Shown here one piece after another: positions 1-9,233 of a stretch of 64,000 bases of DNA. The position numbers and the translations under genes were made by a program. Source of the DNA: Alphaproteobacteria bacterium (GTDB taxonomy: Bacteria; Pseudomonadota; Alphaproteobacteria; Caulobacterales; Parvularculaceae). The notes beneath the pieces are model-generated. The model had not been told where the DNA came from. It worked only from the letters and a program-made list of their open reading frames with translations, and did not search any database. The stretch spans positions 124,001 to 188,000 of the forward strand of contig WGLS01000005.1 of NCBI GenBank assembly GCA_016125455.1. The letters are read 5' to 3'. The number at the start of each line of letters is the position of its first letter. Position 1 is the first letter of the stretch.

Positions 1-396
1 TACCCGGAAAAACTCATTCCAAAGTCCTGCTTTCGGATCGCTCGCGGGCGCAAGGCGCTCCTGCATGGCGACGGCACCTACAAGCGTTGCTGGCTTCACG
101 TGGAGGATACCGTTGCAGCGATCGGGACCGTTCTCGACAGGGGGGACCGGAACGAAATCTACAATGTGTCGGGCGACTGCGAGCTGCGCAACATAGATGT
201 CGTCACGAAAATCGCAACGATTCTCGGCGTGCCGACGGATGAGGCGATCATGTACATTGAGGACCGCTCGGGACAGGACGTGCGATATGCCGTCGATGAT
301 TCGAAGACCCGGGCGCTTGGGTGGCGTCCGGTCCGTGATTTCGACGTCGAGCTTGAACGAATTGTCCGAAGCGTTGAGCCAAAGCGGTTCATCTGA
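1..396 (+). CDS. NAD-dependent sugar-nucleotide epimerase/dehydratase, C-terminal part (5' end outside window)
   Basis: Frame open from base 1: YPEKLIPK...GDGTYKRCWLHVEDTVAAI...EIYNVSG...DVRYAVDDSKTRALGWRP, typical of the dTDP-glucose 4,6-dehydratase-like SDR C-terminus. Confidence 0.85.
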   Translation, partial: YPEKLIPKSCFRIARGRKALLHGDGTYKRCWLHVEDTVAAIGTVLDRGDRNEIYNVSGDCELRNIDVVTKIATILGVPTDEAIMYIEDRSGQDVRYAVDDSKTRALGWRPVRDFDVELERIVRSVEPKRFI

Positions 397-444
397 AGCA
401 GTCTGCGGCCCGCCTTCGGGGGGCATGGGAGGGGTCATCACGCA

Positions 445-1581
445 ATGCAGGTGCCATTCTACCGTCATTCCCTGTCTCGCGCGGACGCCGCGCGGGTGGC
501 GGATGTTCTCGATACGACGTTTCTGACATCCGGTCCCGTTGGGCGCGACGTCGAGGCGCGGCTTGCCGCGTTTTTCGGCGTTCACCACGCCCTGTTGACG
601 AGCAGCTGGACGACGGGCGCGATCGCGACCTTGATGTCGCTGGACATCGGTCCGGGCGACGAGGTGATTGTCCCGGCCATGACATTCATCGCTACGGCAA
701 ATGTCGTCGAGCTGGTAGGGGCGACGCCGGTCTTCGTTGATGTGGATCCCGATACGCTGATGATGACGCCGGCCGGCGCGCGCGCGGCGCGAACCGATCG
801 GACCCGAGCCGCGATCCCGGTTCATCTCTACGGGCAAATGGCTGATGTCGCCGGGCTTGCCGCCGCCCTCGGACCGGAAGTCGCGATCATTGAGGATTGC
901 GCTCACTGCTTTGAGGGCCGTCGCGATGGCGTCCGGCCGGGGCGTCATTCCCGCGCGGCGATTTTCTCTTTCTACGCCACCAAAAACGTCACGTGCGGCG
1001 AGGGCGGGGCGGTTATCTCCAATGACGCCGCCCTCGTGGACGCGCTGCGAAAGGTGCGCGTCCACGGGATGAGCGCAGCGGCGGCTGACCGGTTTTCTGC
1101 CGGCGGCGGCGGCTTTCGTCCGTGGGACATGGAGCGCCTCGGCATCAAGGCAAATCTCCCCGATTTGCTTGCCTGCCTCCTGCCGCCGCAGATCGACGCA
1201 ATCGACGCCCAGCTTGTCCGTCGTCGGAAGATAGCGAAGCGCTATCGCGCGGCTTTTGCGGGCCTGCCCTTGCGGATGCAGGCTGAACAGGCGGGCGTCG
1301 AGGATGCGCACCACCTGTTCGTTGTCTGGGTTCCGCCACAGCGCCGGCGAGCCTGCGTCGATCATCTCAACGCGAACGGCGTACAGGTGACCGTGAACTA
1401 TGACGCCGTTCCGTCTACGGCCTATTATCGAGAGCGATTCGGCGGCGCAAACCATTTCCCGGTCAGTTTTGAATGGGGGGCGGGGTGCATCAGCCTTCCA
1501 TTCTTCCCGGGGCTTGCCGACCCGGAGATTGAGCACGTGATCGCATCGGTCCGGTCGATGTGCGACGCGGCGTTGGCCTAG
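445..1581 (+). CDS. DegT/DnrJ/EryC1/StrS family PLP-dependent sugar aminotransferase
   Basis: 378 aa; GDEVIVPAMTFIATANVVELVGATPVFVDVDPDT, IEDCAHCFEGRRDG, FSFYATKNVTCGEGGAV. Confidence 0.93.
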   Translation: MQVPFYRHSLSRADAARVADVLDTTFLTSGPVGRDVEARLAAFFGVHHALLTSSWTTGAIATLMSLDIGPGDEVIVPAMTFIATANVVELVGATPVFVDVDPDTLMMTPAGARAARTDRTRAAIPVHLYGQMADVAGLAAALGPEVAIIEDCAHCFEGRRDGVRPGRHSRAAIFSFYATKNVTCGEGGAVISNDAALVDALRKVRVHGMSAAAADRFSAGGGGFRPWDMERLGIKANLPDLLACLLPPQIDAIDAQLVRRRKIAKRYRAAFAGLPLRMQAEQAGVEDAHHLFVVWVPPQRRRACVDHLNANGVQVTVNYDAVPSTAYYRERFGGANHFPVSFEWGAGCISLPFFPGLADPEIEHVIASVRSMCDAALA

Positions 1582-1588
1582 ACGCTCG

Positions 1589-3400
1589 TCAGTCATTGCG
1601 TCGATAAATGAATATTTCGTCCGTCGTCGGATCGCGGCCGAACCCCCTCCGGGCATGGACGTGGGAGAAGCTGGCGACAAGCCGGTAGTCCGGCAGGCGC
1701 TGGGCGACCAGCCGGGACAGGGGCTTGTAGGTGTTCGACACGATGATGACATCGGGACGCGTCGCCCTGGCGTTCTCAATCAGCGCGCCAGGAAATGCCG
1801 GATCGTTCTCATGGGTGAAGAGAAACGGCGCGCGCGTAAAGTATGCAGCGTACCTGTAGCCGTTGTGATCCGACACTACGGTGCCGCCGTCGATGAGTTC
1901 CGCGAGCGCGCGGCCGTCGCGGAAAGTTTCCCTTTTGAAGGAGGATGGCTGGAATTGCATTGCGCCGGCGAGTGCGGTTGCGGTTAGCGTGATTGCGCCG
2001 CCGGCGATCATGCATCGCCTTCCGCCGAAGCGCAGGGCGCCGGCCATTATCGCCGCCGCTGCGGCGAGGGCCAGCCAGGCCTCCGCTGACGCCGTTGTCC
2101 AGTCGCGCCAGGCGGCATCGACGCGCCACATGCCGTTGAAATCCGAAAGGAGCGGCAAGACGCCGATCGCTGCGCCGAAGCCGATCGCGGCGTCTAGCGG
2201 CATCTTGCGCCTGCGGCCGCCGCTTTCCTCGGGCGCGGGCGCGCGCTGGAGCGATAGCCGCATGACATGCGCGCCGAGCACGAGCGCCGCGCCATAAGCG
2301 ACAAGCATCTTCTTGTAGTAGATAAGCGGTATCGCTGCGGACCAAAGGACGCTGAGCCCCAGGCAGACAGAGGCGAACCGGCCGGCTGGCGGCAGCCGTC
2401 TGTAGCTCAGGGCGCCGACGATCAGGATCGGGAACAGCAGGATTGAGGCGCCCGGCAGGAACGCGTCGAGGTTCCGGGGGAACCTGATCGTGACGTTCAT
2501 GAGCGCATCGCTCACGCTCGAGACGGTATAGGGCGAGCGGGCGATCACTTCGCGCGTCATGGCGACGCCGTCGAGATATCTCTCCGGGCCAATGAGAAAG
2601 GCGATCGCGGCCGCAAGAATGGCGATCGCGCCGACCCCGCCGGCCGTGAATGCGGCCGCCTGGCGCAAGTTGACGCAGCCGCGCATCATCTCAATCAGGA
2701 TGAAGATGGCGAGCGACAGCGGCAGGATAAAGCCGTCAATTTTGACCAGCGTCGAGGCGCCCGCTGCAAGCGCTGCCGTGGCGAGCCACCGCATCGACGC
2801 GCGCCGATCCGCCACGGAAGAGCCGAGAGCGCGGGAGACCGCAAGAGCCGTCAGCATAAAGAGCGGAAGATAGAGCAATTCGTTCATCGACGTGCTCCGC
2901 ATCGCCGTCGCCAGCGGCGACAGCATGAATGCGACGCTCGCCGCCAACGCGATCCTTGGCGCATCCGGCATGTCGGATTTGAGCATCCGCCACCCAAGGG
3001 CGAGCGACGCGATCGTCGCCGCAAGAAACGCGAGCCGCACCTGCGGCAGGCCAAAGCCAAATGCCGAGAGGGCCAGCCAGGTTGCGACGCTCGCCGCCGG
3101 CGACGACATGATGCTTTGCCATCGCCCGCCTTCGCCGGCGAAATCGCCGAAGAGGTATTTGGCGCGCCCTGCCTCGCCGGTGTGGAACTCTTCCACGAAC
3201 AGCGTTCGATAATCGGGGTCGGTGAAGGCGGAGACGGCGAGCAGCAGGACATAGACGCCGGCGAGCGCCGCGACGACGGCCTCAAGCGGCCAGGGCGATC
3301 CGATCCGGCGCCCAAGACTCCACGCGATTGCCCGAATGCGCCCCTGATGGCGGGGCGCCAGGGTCGTGGCCGCGTCATCGACTATCTTTTCAGCGGTCAC
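1589..3400 (-). CDS. Multi-TM membrane protein, possible GT-C (GT39-like) glycosyltransferase
   Basis: 603 aa with about 10 hydrophobic segments and a C-terminal soluble domain. Confidence 0.75.
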   Translation of the reverse strand: MTAEKIVDDAATTLAPRHQGRIRAIAWSLGRRIGSPWPLEAVVAALAGVYVLLLAVSAFTDPDYRTLFVEEFHTGEAGRAKYLFGDFAGEGGRWQSIMSSPAASVATWLALSAFGFGLPQVRLAFLAATIASLALGWRMLKSDMPDAPRIALAASVAFMLSPLATAMRSTSMNELLYLPLFMLTALAVSRALGSSVADRRASMRWLATAALAAGASTLVKIDGFILPLSLAIFILIEMMRGCVNLRQAAAFTAGGVGAIAILAAAIAFLIGPERYLDGVAMTREVIARSPYTVSSVSDALMNVTIRFPRNLDAFLPGASILLFPILIVGALSYRRLPPAGRFASVCLGLSVLWSAAIPLIYYKKMLVAYGAALVLGAHVMRLSLQRAPAPEESGGRRRKMPLDAAIGFGAAIGVLPLLSDFNGMWRVDAAWRDWTTASAEAWLALAAAAAIMAGALRFGGRRCMIAGGAITLTATALAGAMQFQPSSFKRETFRDGRALAELIDGGTVVSDHNGYRYAAYFTRAPFLFTHENDPAFPGALIENARATRPDVIIVSNTYKPLSRLVAQRLPDYRLVASFSHVHARRGFGRDPTTDEIFIYRRND

Positions 3401-3443
3401 TCAAGTACCCCTTGAAGCGTGCGCCGCCGCGGAACGGGCTTCG

Positions 3444-4052
3444 ATGCGATTCGATCCTCGAGATATTCTGTCTATGCCGTGGGCCTATGACTTGCACGCG
3501 AGGATTGTCGGCTCGTCCGATCTGAAGCGCCGATTCGTCGACGAGATCCTCCGCCCGCCGCCAGGCGGCAGCATACTCGACATCGGCTGCGGCACCGCTG
3601 ACCTGCTGCCCTACATGCCGCAGGTCGACTATGTGGGGTTTGACGCGAGCGCCGCCTACATTAACGCCGCGCGCGCGCGGTTTGGCGATCGCGCGCAGTT
3701 TCGCCACCAGCACATCACGCCCGAACTTGCCAATGAGCTGCCGAAAGCCGACCTCGTCATGGCGATCGGCGTCCTGCACCATCTTGACGATGCGACTGCG
3801 GCGGATCTTTTCCGGATCGCCCGGGCGGCCCTTGCGCCGGGCGGCCGCGTGGTGACCTGCGACGGGACGTACGCGGAAGGGCAGAACCCGCTCGCACGCT
3901 TCCTGATTTCCCTCGATCGCGGCGAGCATGTGCGCGACGCCGCGGGCTATGAAGCGATCGCGCGCCGCGTCTTCGGGGATGTGCGCATGACGATCCGCCA
4001 TGATCTCAGCCGCATCCCGTACACGCACTGCATTATCGAGGCGTCCAGCTGA
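3444..4052 (+). CDS. Class I SAM-dependent methyltransferase
   Basis: GGSILDIGCGTADLLPYMPQVDYVGFDAS motif I; start moved to internal ATG MRFDPRDIL. Confidence 0.88.
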   Translation: MRFDPRDILSMPWAYDLHARIVGSSDLKRRFVDEILRPPPGGSILDIGCGTADLLPYMPQVDYVGFDASAAYINAARARFGDRAQFRHQHITPELANELPKADLVMAIGVLHHLDDATAADLFRIARAALAPGGRVVTCDGTYAEGQNPLARFLISLDRGEHVRDAAGYEAIARRVFGDVRMTIRHDLSRIPYTHCIIEASS

Positions 4053-4053
4053 G

Positions 4054-4983
4054 ATGCGCTGGCGAATCGCCCTGAAGCCCATGGGCTGGGCGGTTTTCGC
4101 CGTCGCCGCGTTGGCTATAGCGGCGTTTGCGGCGACGGCCGGTATCGACTGGCGGGCCGTCGCGGGGATGCTCGGCGCCGCGGATACTGTCGGCCTGCTG
4201 GCGATCGCGCCGGCGCTCACGCTGTCGGTCTGGGTCCTGCGGGCCGTTCGCTGGAAGCTGACGCTTGACCTGATTGACCGTCGTCTGCCGCCGATCGACC
4301 TATATCTCCTGTCGTCCATGGCGATCGGCCTTGCCGCAGTCACGCCGGCGCAATCGGGGGAATTGATGAAAGCCGAGTTCGCGCGGCGCGGCGCCGGGGC
4401 GCCGATCGCCGAGAGCGTCGCGCTGTTCGCTGGTGAGCGCCTGTACGATGTGGCGACCCTCCTCGTCCTGACGCTTGCAGCGGTGGCAATGTCGGGTCTG
4501 GCTGGCGGATTGCCGCCAGCCGTCATGCTGGCGGGCGGCGCCGGCCTCGTTGCTGTCGCGGCCGCGACGGTTATGCTGGCGCGAAACTCTCCTGCCGCGG
4601 CGAACGCGCTTGGGCCTTTCGTACGAACGATGTCGACCCCGTCGGTCGCGGCAGGCATGGCGGCGACCACGCTCGCGTGTTGGCTGATCTCCGGCGCGGT
4701 CTGGCGCGTTGCGCTGGGCAGCGTCGGCGTCGAGCTTACCCTTGCGGCGACGATTGCGCTGATGGGCCTCGTCACCTTCGCGAACCTGGTGAATCTCGCA
4801 CCCGGGGGTGTTGGCACGACCGAGGCTGGCGTCGCGGGGTTTCTTCTGTTGCAGGGAACCTCTCCCGAAGCGGCAGCCGCGGGAGCGCTGGCGATCCGGT
4901 TTCTCGGCTTCGTCGCGATGGCGCTCGGCGCGGCGCACTGGGCGGCCCATCGCGTGATCCGGCGGCGGGGCGCGCCGGCATGA
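4054..4983 (+). CDS. YbhN/UPF0104-like membrane protein (lysylphosphatidylglycerol synthase TM region family)
   Basis: Multi-TM protein with VNLAPGGVGTTEAGVAGFLLLQG signature; ATG 2 bp after previous stop. Confidence 0.8.
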   Translation: MRWRIALKPMGWAVFAVAALAIAAFAATAGIDWRAVAGMLGAADTVGLLAIAPALTLSVWVLRAVRWKLTLDLIDRRLPPIDLYLLSSMAIGLAAVTPAQSGELMKAEFARRGAGAPIAESVALFAGERLYDVATLLVLTLAAVAMSGLAGGLPPAVMLAGGAGLVAVAAATVMLARNSPAAANALGPFVRTMSTPSVAAGMAATTLACWLISGAVWRVALGSVGVELTLAATIALMGLVTFANLVNLAPGGVGTTEAGVAGFLLLQGTSPEAAAAGALAIRFLGFVAMALGAAHWAAHRVIRRRGAPA

Positions 4984-6770
4984 ACCGAATGCTGGCGCTT
5001 GACGGACCTGCGTTCGCGCCAGTTGTCGCGATGTCGCTTGTTTCGCTCGTCGCTGCATTCGGTAATCCGTACTTTCTCGTCAACGACAACCTGACCTACG
5101 CGGAATGGTCGGCTGCCGGGCTGATGTCGCCCAGCCTCGGCGCGCCAGTCTCCTGGTTGGTGCACTCGTTGACGAAGGTATTCGGCGCTGCGGTCAACTG
5201 GTATGGCGCGACGCTTTACGCATGCCTGACCGGCGCTATCGCATTGGTCCTTGACGGGGTGCGCAGGCTTCCCTTGAGGCGCCGCGACAGGCTGACGATT
5301 TCTATCGTCGCTGCATTCATCTTCGCTCCCTTCGCATTCCGCCTTGATTACACAGCAACAGCGATTCTGCTCGCCGCCGCGGGCCTGTTCTGGTTTGCCG
5401 CGGCGACGCAAAATGGCGCGCAGCTGCGACACGGCGCAACCCTCGCGGCCGCTATCTCGCTGGCCGCAATGATCCGCCATCAGGCGCCGTTCGCCGCACT
5501 CTCCATTGCGGCGCCGTTGCTGGTTTTTTGCAGTGCAGCTCGTGAAAGTACCGGACTGACGGCAGTCCGGCGCGTTGCAGGCGCAGCATTTCTGCTGATC
5601 GCGTGCATTTCTATTGGCGTCGCGTCTGTTGTTGTCGATCATGCGGTCAAGCGGCGCGTCGGGTCGGACGCCTACGCAGCCTTTGTCGCCTTCAATGACG
5701 TACGCGGCGCGCTTCATGGCACGGCGTTCATGGCGCTCGAGTTTGAGGAGGCGGAGCTTGAGCGGCGCGTCGGCTGGACGATGAATGATTTCCACGCCTT
5801 TCGACGCTGGCTGTTCGTTGATGAAACCACTTACAACGTTCAGGCACTGAGCGCATTTCGGGAGCTTGCAAGCGATGTCTCTCGCCGCGCGGGCGCGCAA
5901 TCGAACATGACCCTCAAAGCACGAAACTGGCGCGGCGGCTATTTGTCGTTTGCGCCCTTCATCGCGTTGTGCGTCGTCTATGTCTTTGCCCTTCAACGCG
6001 ACGATCGGAATTTGCAGGCGCGCCTCTGGTCGATTGCCGCGACAATAGGGGCCGCCGGCTGCGTCGCGTTCATCCTTGCGCGCACGGTGCGATTTCCTCC
6101 GCAGGTAGGATGGGCTTTCCTTGCAGCCGCACTGGTGTTTGTCGCGGCGATTGTCGTCACGGGCCGCACATCGCCGGCTGGCGCCACCAATCGCCAAGGG
6201 ATCCTTCTTCTGACGGGAATTGCCGGAGCAATCTCTATCTGGCTGGCGGTGCACGCGGACATTCTGCGTTCGGCGGCCGCCAGCCATGCCGCGTTCGACG
6301 CCCAGGCAAGGTTCATGAACACCGCATTTGATGGCGACTTCGTGCTCATCGAACCGGCTGCCGGGCTGGAGGTAAAATTTCTCCACCCGCTCGCGCCCGA
6401 ACGTCGTCGATTTGCAACGGTCCATACCGGTTGGACGACTTTTTCGCCACTTTTTTACAGGCAGCTTGCAGAGAACTCGTTGTCGAGCGGCGCAGACGCG
6501 CTCATCCATCTCATCGATAACCAGAACGCCTTCCTTGTCGGCGATTTTGGCTATGCAAAACTGCTTGTGCAGCAACTGAATGAACGGAGCCACGAAAATG
6601 TTCGCGCCATTCTGTGCCGGGATTACTGGACGTCCGATCGAGCGCGGACTTTCCAGTTGACGACAAGTGGACAAAAACCGGGTGCCGACCCCGACGTGAT
6701 CTTGCGCCTGGCGAAGTCGGCTGAACGTTTTGCGCCGGCTATCTGTCGAAAAGGAAGGCGAACCGCCTGA
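4980..6770 (+). CDS. Hypothetical multi-TM membrane protein, possible GT-C-type glycosyltransferase
   Basis: 596 aa from internal ATG (MNRMLALDGPAFAPVV), overlaps previous CDS by 4 bp; many hydrophobic helices. Confidence 0.7.
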   Translation: MNRMLALDGPAFAPVVAMSLVSLVAAFGNPYFLVNDNLTYAEWSAAGLMSPSLGAPVSWLVHSLTKVFGAAVNWYGATLYACLTGAIALVLDGVRRLPLRRRDRLTISIVAAFIFAPFAFRLDYTATAILLAAAGLFWFAAATQNGAQLRHGATLAAAISLAAMIRHQAPFAALSIAAPLLVFCSAARESTGLTAVRRVAGAAFLLIACISIGVASVVVDHAVKRRVGSDAYAAFVAFNDVRGALHGTAFMALEFEEAELERRVGWTMNDFHAFRRWLFVDETTYNVQALSAFRELASDVSRRAGAQSNMTLKARNWRGGYLSFAPFIALCVVYVFALQRDDRNLQARLWSIAATIGAAGCVAFILARTVRFPPQVGWAFLAAALVFVAAIVVTGRTSPAGATNRQGILLLTGIAGAISIWLAVHADILRSAAASHAAFDAQARFMNTAFDGDFVLIEPAAGLEVKFLHPLAPERRRFATVHTGWTTFSPLFYRQLAENSLSSGADALIHLIDNQNAFLVGDFGYAKLLVQQLNERSHENVRAILCRDYWTSDRARTFQLTTSGQKPGADPDVILRLAKSAERFAPAICRKGRRTA

Positions 6771-7770
6771 AGCAGCGTTCCCGGAACCAGGCATCGCTTA
6801 GCCGCCAGACGCCGGCATCGACTATGAAGTGCCACATCACGACGCCAAGCGCAGCGCCGACCATGAAACGGTCCATTTCCGGCGACAGCCCCTGCCACAA
6901 GGTTCGCTCGCGCGTCGCCAGCAGCGCCGCCCAACCGATCACCCCGCACGCGCCGAGGATGAAAAGCGACCGGTTCGGCGACCTGTCCGGGTCGCCGGCG
7001 GCGAGAAAATACATGAACACGAAGTATTGCAGCGCGTGGGCGAGGGCGTAGCTCATCACCGCCTGCAGGTAGTTGTCGAAAAAGAACGTCGGCAGATAAA
7101 ACGCGGAAAGCATCGCGATCATGACGATCCGCCAGGCGCTCGCCCCGGCGCGGACATGGTGCGCTATGGCGATCGCCGCAGAAAGGAGCGCCCCTGCCGT
7201 GAACAGTTTTCCAAGCAGCACCGACTGGGCGAGATAGGGCCCGAAAGCGGTGCGGTCGAACTCCGGCAGCAAGGCATGGGCGCCGAGAATTCCGCCTATT
7301 GGCGCAAGGTGAAGGGCGATCCTCTCGGATCGCAACGCTTTGCCGGACTTTGATGATATCCCGATGAACGAGAGCACGCCGAAGTTCTGACGCCCATAGT
7401 GGAACAACAGCCAGGCGTGATAAAAGACGGTCAGGTAGACCTTGCCCGTATACTGAAGAAACAGCACCGATGCGCCGGCGCCCGCGATCACCAGCGCCGG
7501 GAGCCAAAGATAATAGACGTTCCGCGCCATCAGGTGGTTGCGGTAGTCCTCGTTGACGAAGAAGTAGGCTGTCAGCGCCACATGCATCGAACTGAACACC
7601 AGCATGAACCCGAGCAGGTCGTCGAGGCTGGTGGAGGCTTCCCGGTGCGGCGCCACCGCGACCATGAACAACGGCGAACCGAGGGTCGCGAGCGCGATCA
7701 GCCACTGGAATAGCGAGCGGTCCGATAGCCGCATAGACTGCGCCCGGTCGACTGATCCGATTTCGCTCAT
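6739..7770 (-). CDS. Hypothetical polytopic membrane protein with repeated His-containing TM motifs
   Basis: 343 aa; SSMHVALTAYFF, FYHAWLLFHYGRQNFG, AIAHHV, HALQYFVF, MWHFIVDAGVWRL. Confidence 0.75.
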   Translation of the reverse strand: MSEIGSVDRAQSMRLSDRSLFQWLIALATLGSPLFMVAVAPHREASTSLDDLLGFMLVFSSMHVALTAYFFVNEDYRNHLMARNVYYLWLPALVIAGAGASVLFLQYTGKVYLTVFYHAWLLFHYGRQNFGVLSFIGISSKSGKALRSERIALHLAPIGGILGAHALLPEFDRTAFGPYLAQSVLLGKLFTAGALLSAAIAIAHHVRAGASAWRIVMIAMLSAFYLPTFFFDNYLQAVMSYALAHALQYFVFMYFLAAGDPDRSPNRSLFILGACGVIGWAALLATRERTLWQGLSPEMDRFMVGAALGVVMWHFIVDAGVWRLSDAWFRERCFRRFAFLFDR

Positions 7771-7862
7771 GCCGCGCTTTGCCCGCTGCTGCCGTCAGCC
7801 CGAAAGTAGTACAGACGCCGCGAGGCGCGTTCAAGGTTCGTTCCGCCCGGCAGGTCATGCTT

Positions 7863-7910
7863 GCGACCCTACTGGCGACCCTACTGGCGACCCCAATGGC
7901 GACCCCAATG
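7863..7910. repeat. 4 x 12-bp tandem repeat (gcgaccctactg x2, gcgaccccaatg x2)
   Basis: Directly visible in sequence; upstream of the minus-strand 6739-7770 gene. Confidence 0.95.
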
Positions 7911-7954
7911 GCGAACGGCGACCGGGCGCTCGGTCGTAAGGCGGGGGCCATGCT

Positions 7955-9004
7955 TCAACCGAGAAACGTGACGGAATAGCGATAGGCCGCGCCGCTGCGG
8001 TTCTCGATCACCAGCTTGCCGGCCTGCGCCGAAACGGTCGTTGACCCGTCGGTCCCGGTCGCGCCGGATAGGGGCGCAGTGCTGACCTCGAAATTTGCGT
8101 GGCCGAACGCCTTCATCGCAAAGATCGATCCGCCCGTGTCGAAGAAGATCGCGCCGGCCTGGGTCAGGTTGGGGAACCCGTTGTCGCGTCCGGCCGGACC
8201 GGTCGCGTAAATGACCGCAAGTCCGCCGGGCGCAGGGGTGGGGACATCGACGGTGGAATCATCGGCCGTCAGCGCCGTCACGACGCTGAGGAACGCGTTC
8301 GCCTTCGCGTCGCCGCCGACGGCAAGGGCGGCGTCATCGTCGGCGTCCGCGCCGGCAAGCCCCACATGGCCGCTCTCGCCGTCGGCCTTCAGCGCGGTTG
8401 CGAACGCAGCGCCGTCGGCCGAGACCTTGAGCGCGAAGTCGTCGTCCCCGAGGAGGCCGATGATCGCCCGTGACGAAAAGTCCGTCTGCAGCACGATGCG
8501 CGCATCGTCGCCCGCGGCTTCCTTGTTCAGGGTAAGGCTGACCGTATCTGTTTCCCGGTTGAACAGCACGGACGGGCTCTCGACCGTCAGCCTGTTGATC
8601 GCATCGGCGCTGGCGTTGACGCCGACCCGGTCGAAATCGCCGCTTGCGAGCCCCGCGCCGAAGCCGACTTCCAAGCCCCGCCAGGCCCCATCGCTCCAGA
8701 CGACAAGCGCCTCTTCATCGACGAGCCAGGCGACCCAGCCGGGCTGGGGCGTTCGCTTCATCCAGGCGCCGTCGGTAAAAACGAACAACGCGTTCTCGCC
8801 CCCGGCCCAGTCGCCAGCGGCGCCGGCCGGCGCGATGTAGGCGTCGCCGTTCGCGGGCGAGGCGGGCGGCGTCCCGAGGTCGCGGTCGATGACGGAAATC
8901 TGGGCGACGGCGTCGATAAGCCGGAGCGCCTCGTTGACGGTGACGTGCTTCTGCGCCTGTTGGGGCGCGAGGTAGGGCAGGGAAAGCTTTGGGGTCGTCG
9001 CCAT
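7955..9004 (-). CDS. DUF2793 domain-containing protein (phage/GTA tail-associated type)
   Basis: MATTPKLSLPYLAPQQAQKHVTVNEALRLIDAVAQ and NGDAYIAPAGAAGDWAG...LFVFTDGAWMKRTPQPGWVAWLVDE are characteristic. Confidence 0.85.
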   Translation of the reverse strand: MATTPKLSLPYLAPQQAQKHVTVNEALRLIDAVAQISVIDRDLGTPPASPANGDAYIAPAGAAGDWAGGENALFVFTDGAWMKRTPQPGWVAWLVDEEALVVWSDGAWRGLEVGFGAGLASGDFDRVGVNASADAINRLTVESPSVLFNRETDTVSLTLNKEAAGDDARIVLQTDFSSRAIIGLLGDDDFALKVSADGAAFATALKADGESGHVGLAGADADDDAALAVGGDAKANAFLSVVTALTADDSTVDVPTPAPGGLAVIYATGPAGRDNGFPNLTQAGAIFFDTGGSIFAMKAFGHANFEVSTAPLSGATGTDGSTTVSAQAGKLVIENRSGAAYRYSVTFLG

Positions 9005-9233
9005 GGCTCTTCGGGCCTCCAGTTAATGCCGGCCATTAGACGGCCGCCGGAAGCCTGTTCGATGGGCTTTCCGAAAATTGGCATTTTACCGAACGAAAAC
9101 ATGGCATTACGTGTTCGATAAGTTTTTTTCCCGCAGGCGGGCGTTGCGTGTTCCTCATGGTCCGCGCAAGGGGCCTTGCCTGACGCCCGGGCGCCGCTAA
9201 ACGGGACCGTCACTGTCCAGGGACCGATCCGCC

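Noticed and set aside
3390-6794. 1134-aa open frame on the minus strand
   Set aside because: Antisense to three well-supported genes (methyltransferase, YbhN-like, membrane protein); Arg/Ala/Pro-rich composition typical of spurious frames in GC-rich DNA; no recognisable domain.
6623-7951. 442-aa minus-strand frame that would include the 12-bp tandem repeat as AIGVAIGVASRVASRVAS
   Set aside because: Overlaps the hydrophobic 343-aa membrane protein in another frame and is Arg/Gly-rich; the membrane protein reading is more plausible. The repeat is still noted as non-coding.
9130-9141. CCCGC-AG-GCGGG hairpin adjacent to a T7 run as a rho-independent terminator
   Set aside because: The T run precedes the hairpin on the plus strand (and is an A run after it on the minus strand), and the loop is only 2 nt, so polarity and geometry are wrong.
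8758-9213. 151-aa frame overlapping the start of the DUF2793 gene as evidence of a frameshift
   Set aside because: It is an alternate frame of the same DNA; the 349-aa DUF2793 ORF is intact from its canonical MATTPKLSLPYLAPQQAQKHV start.
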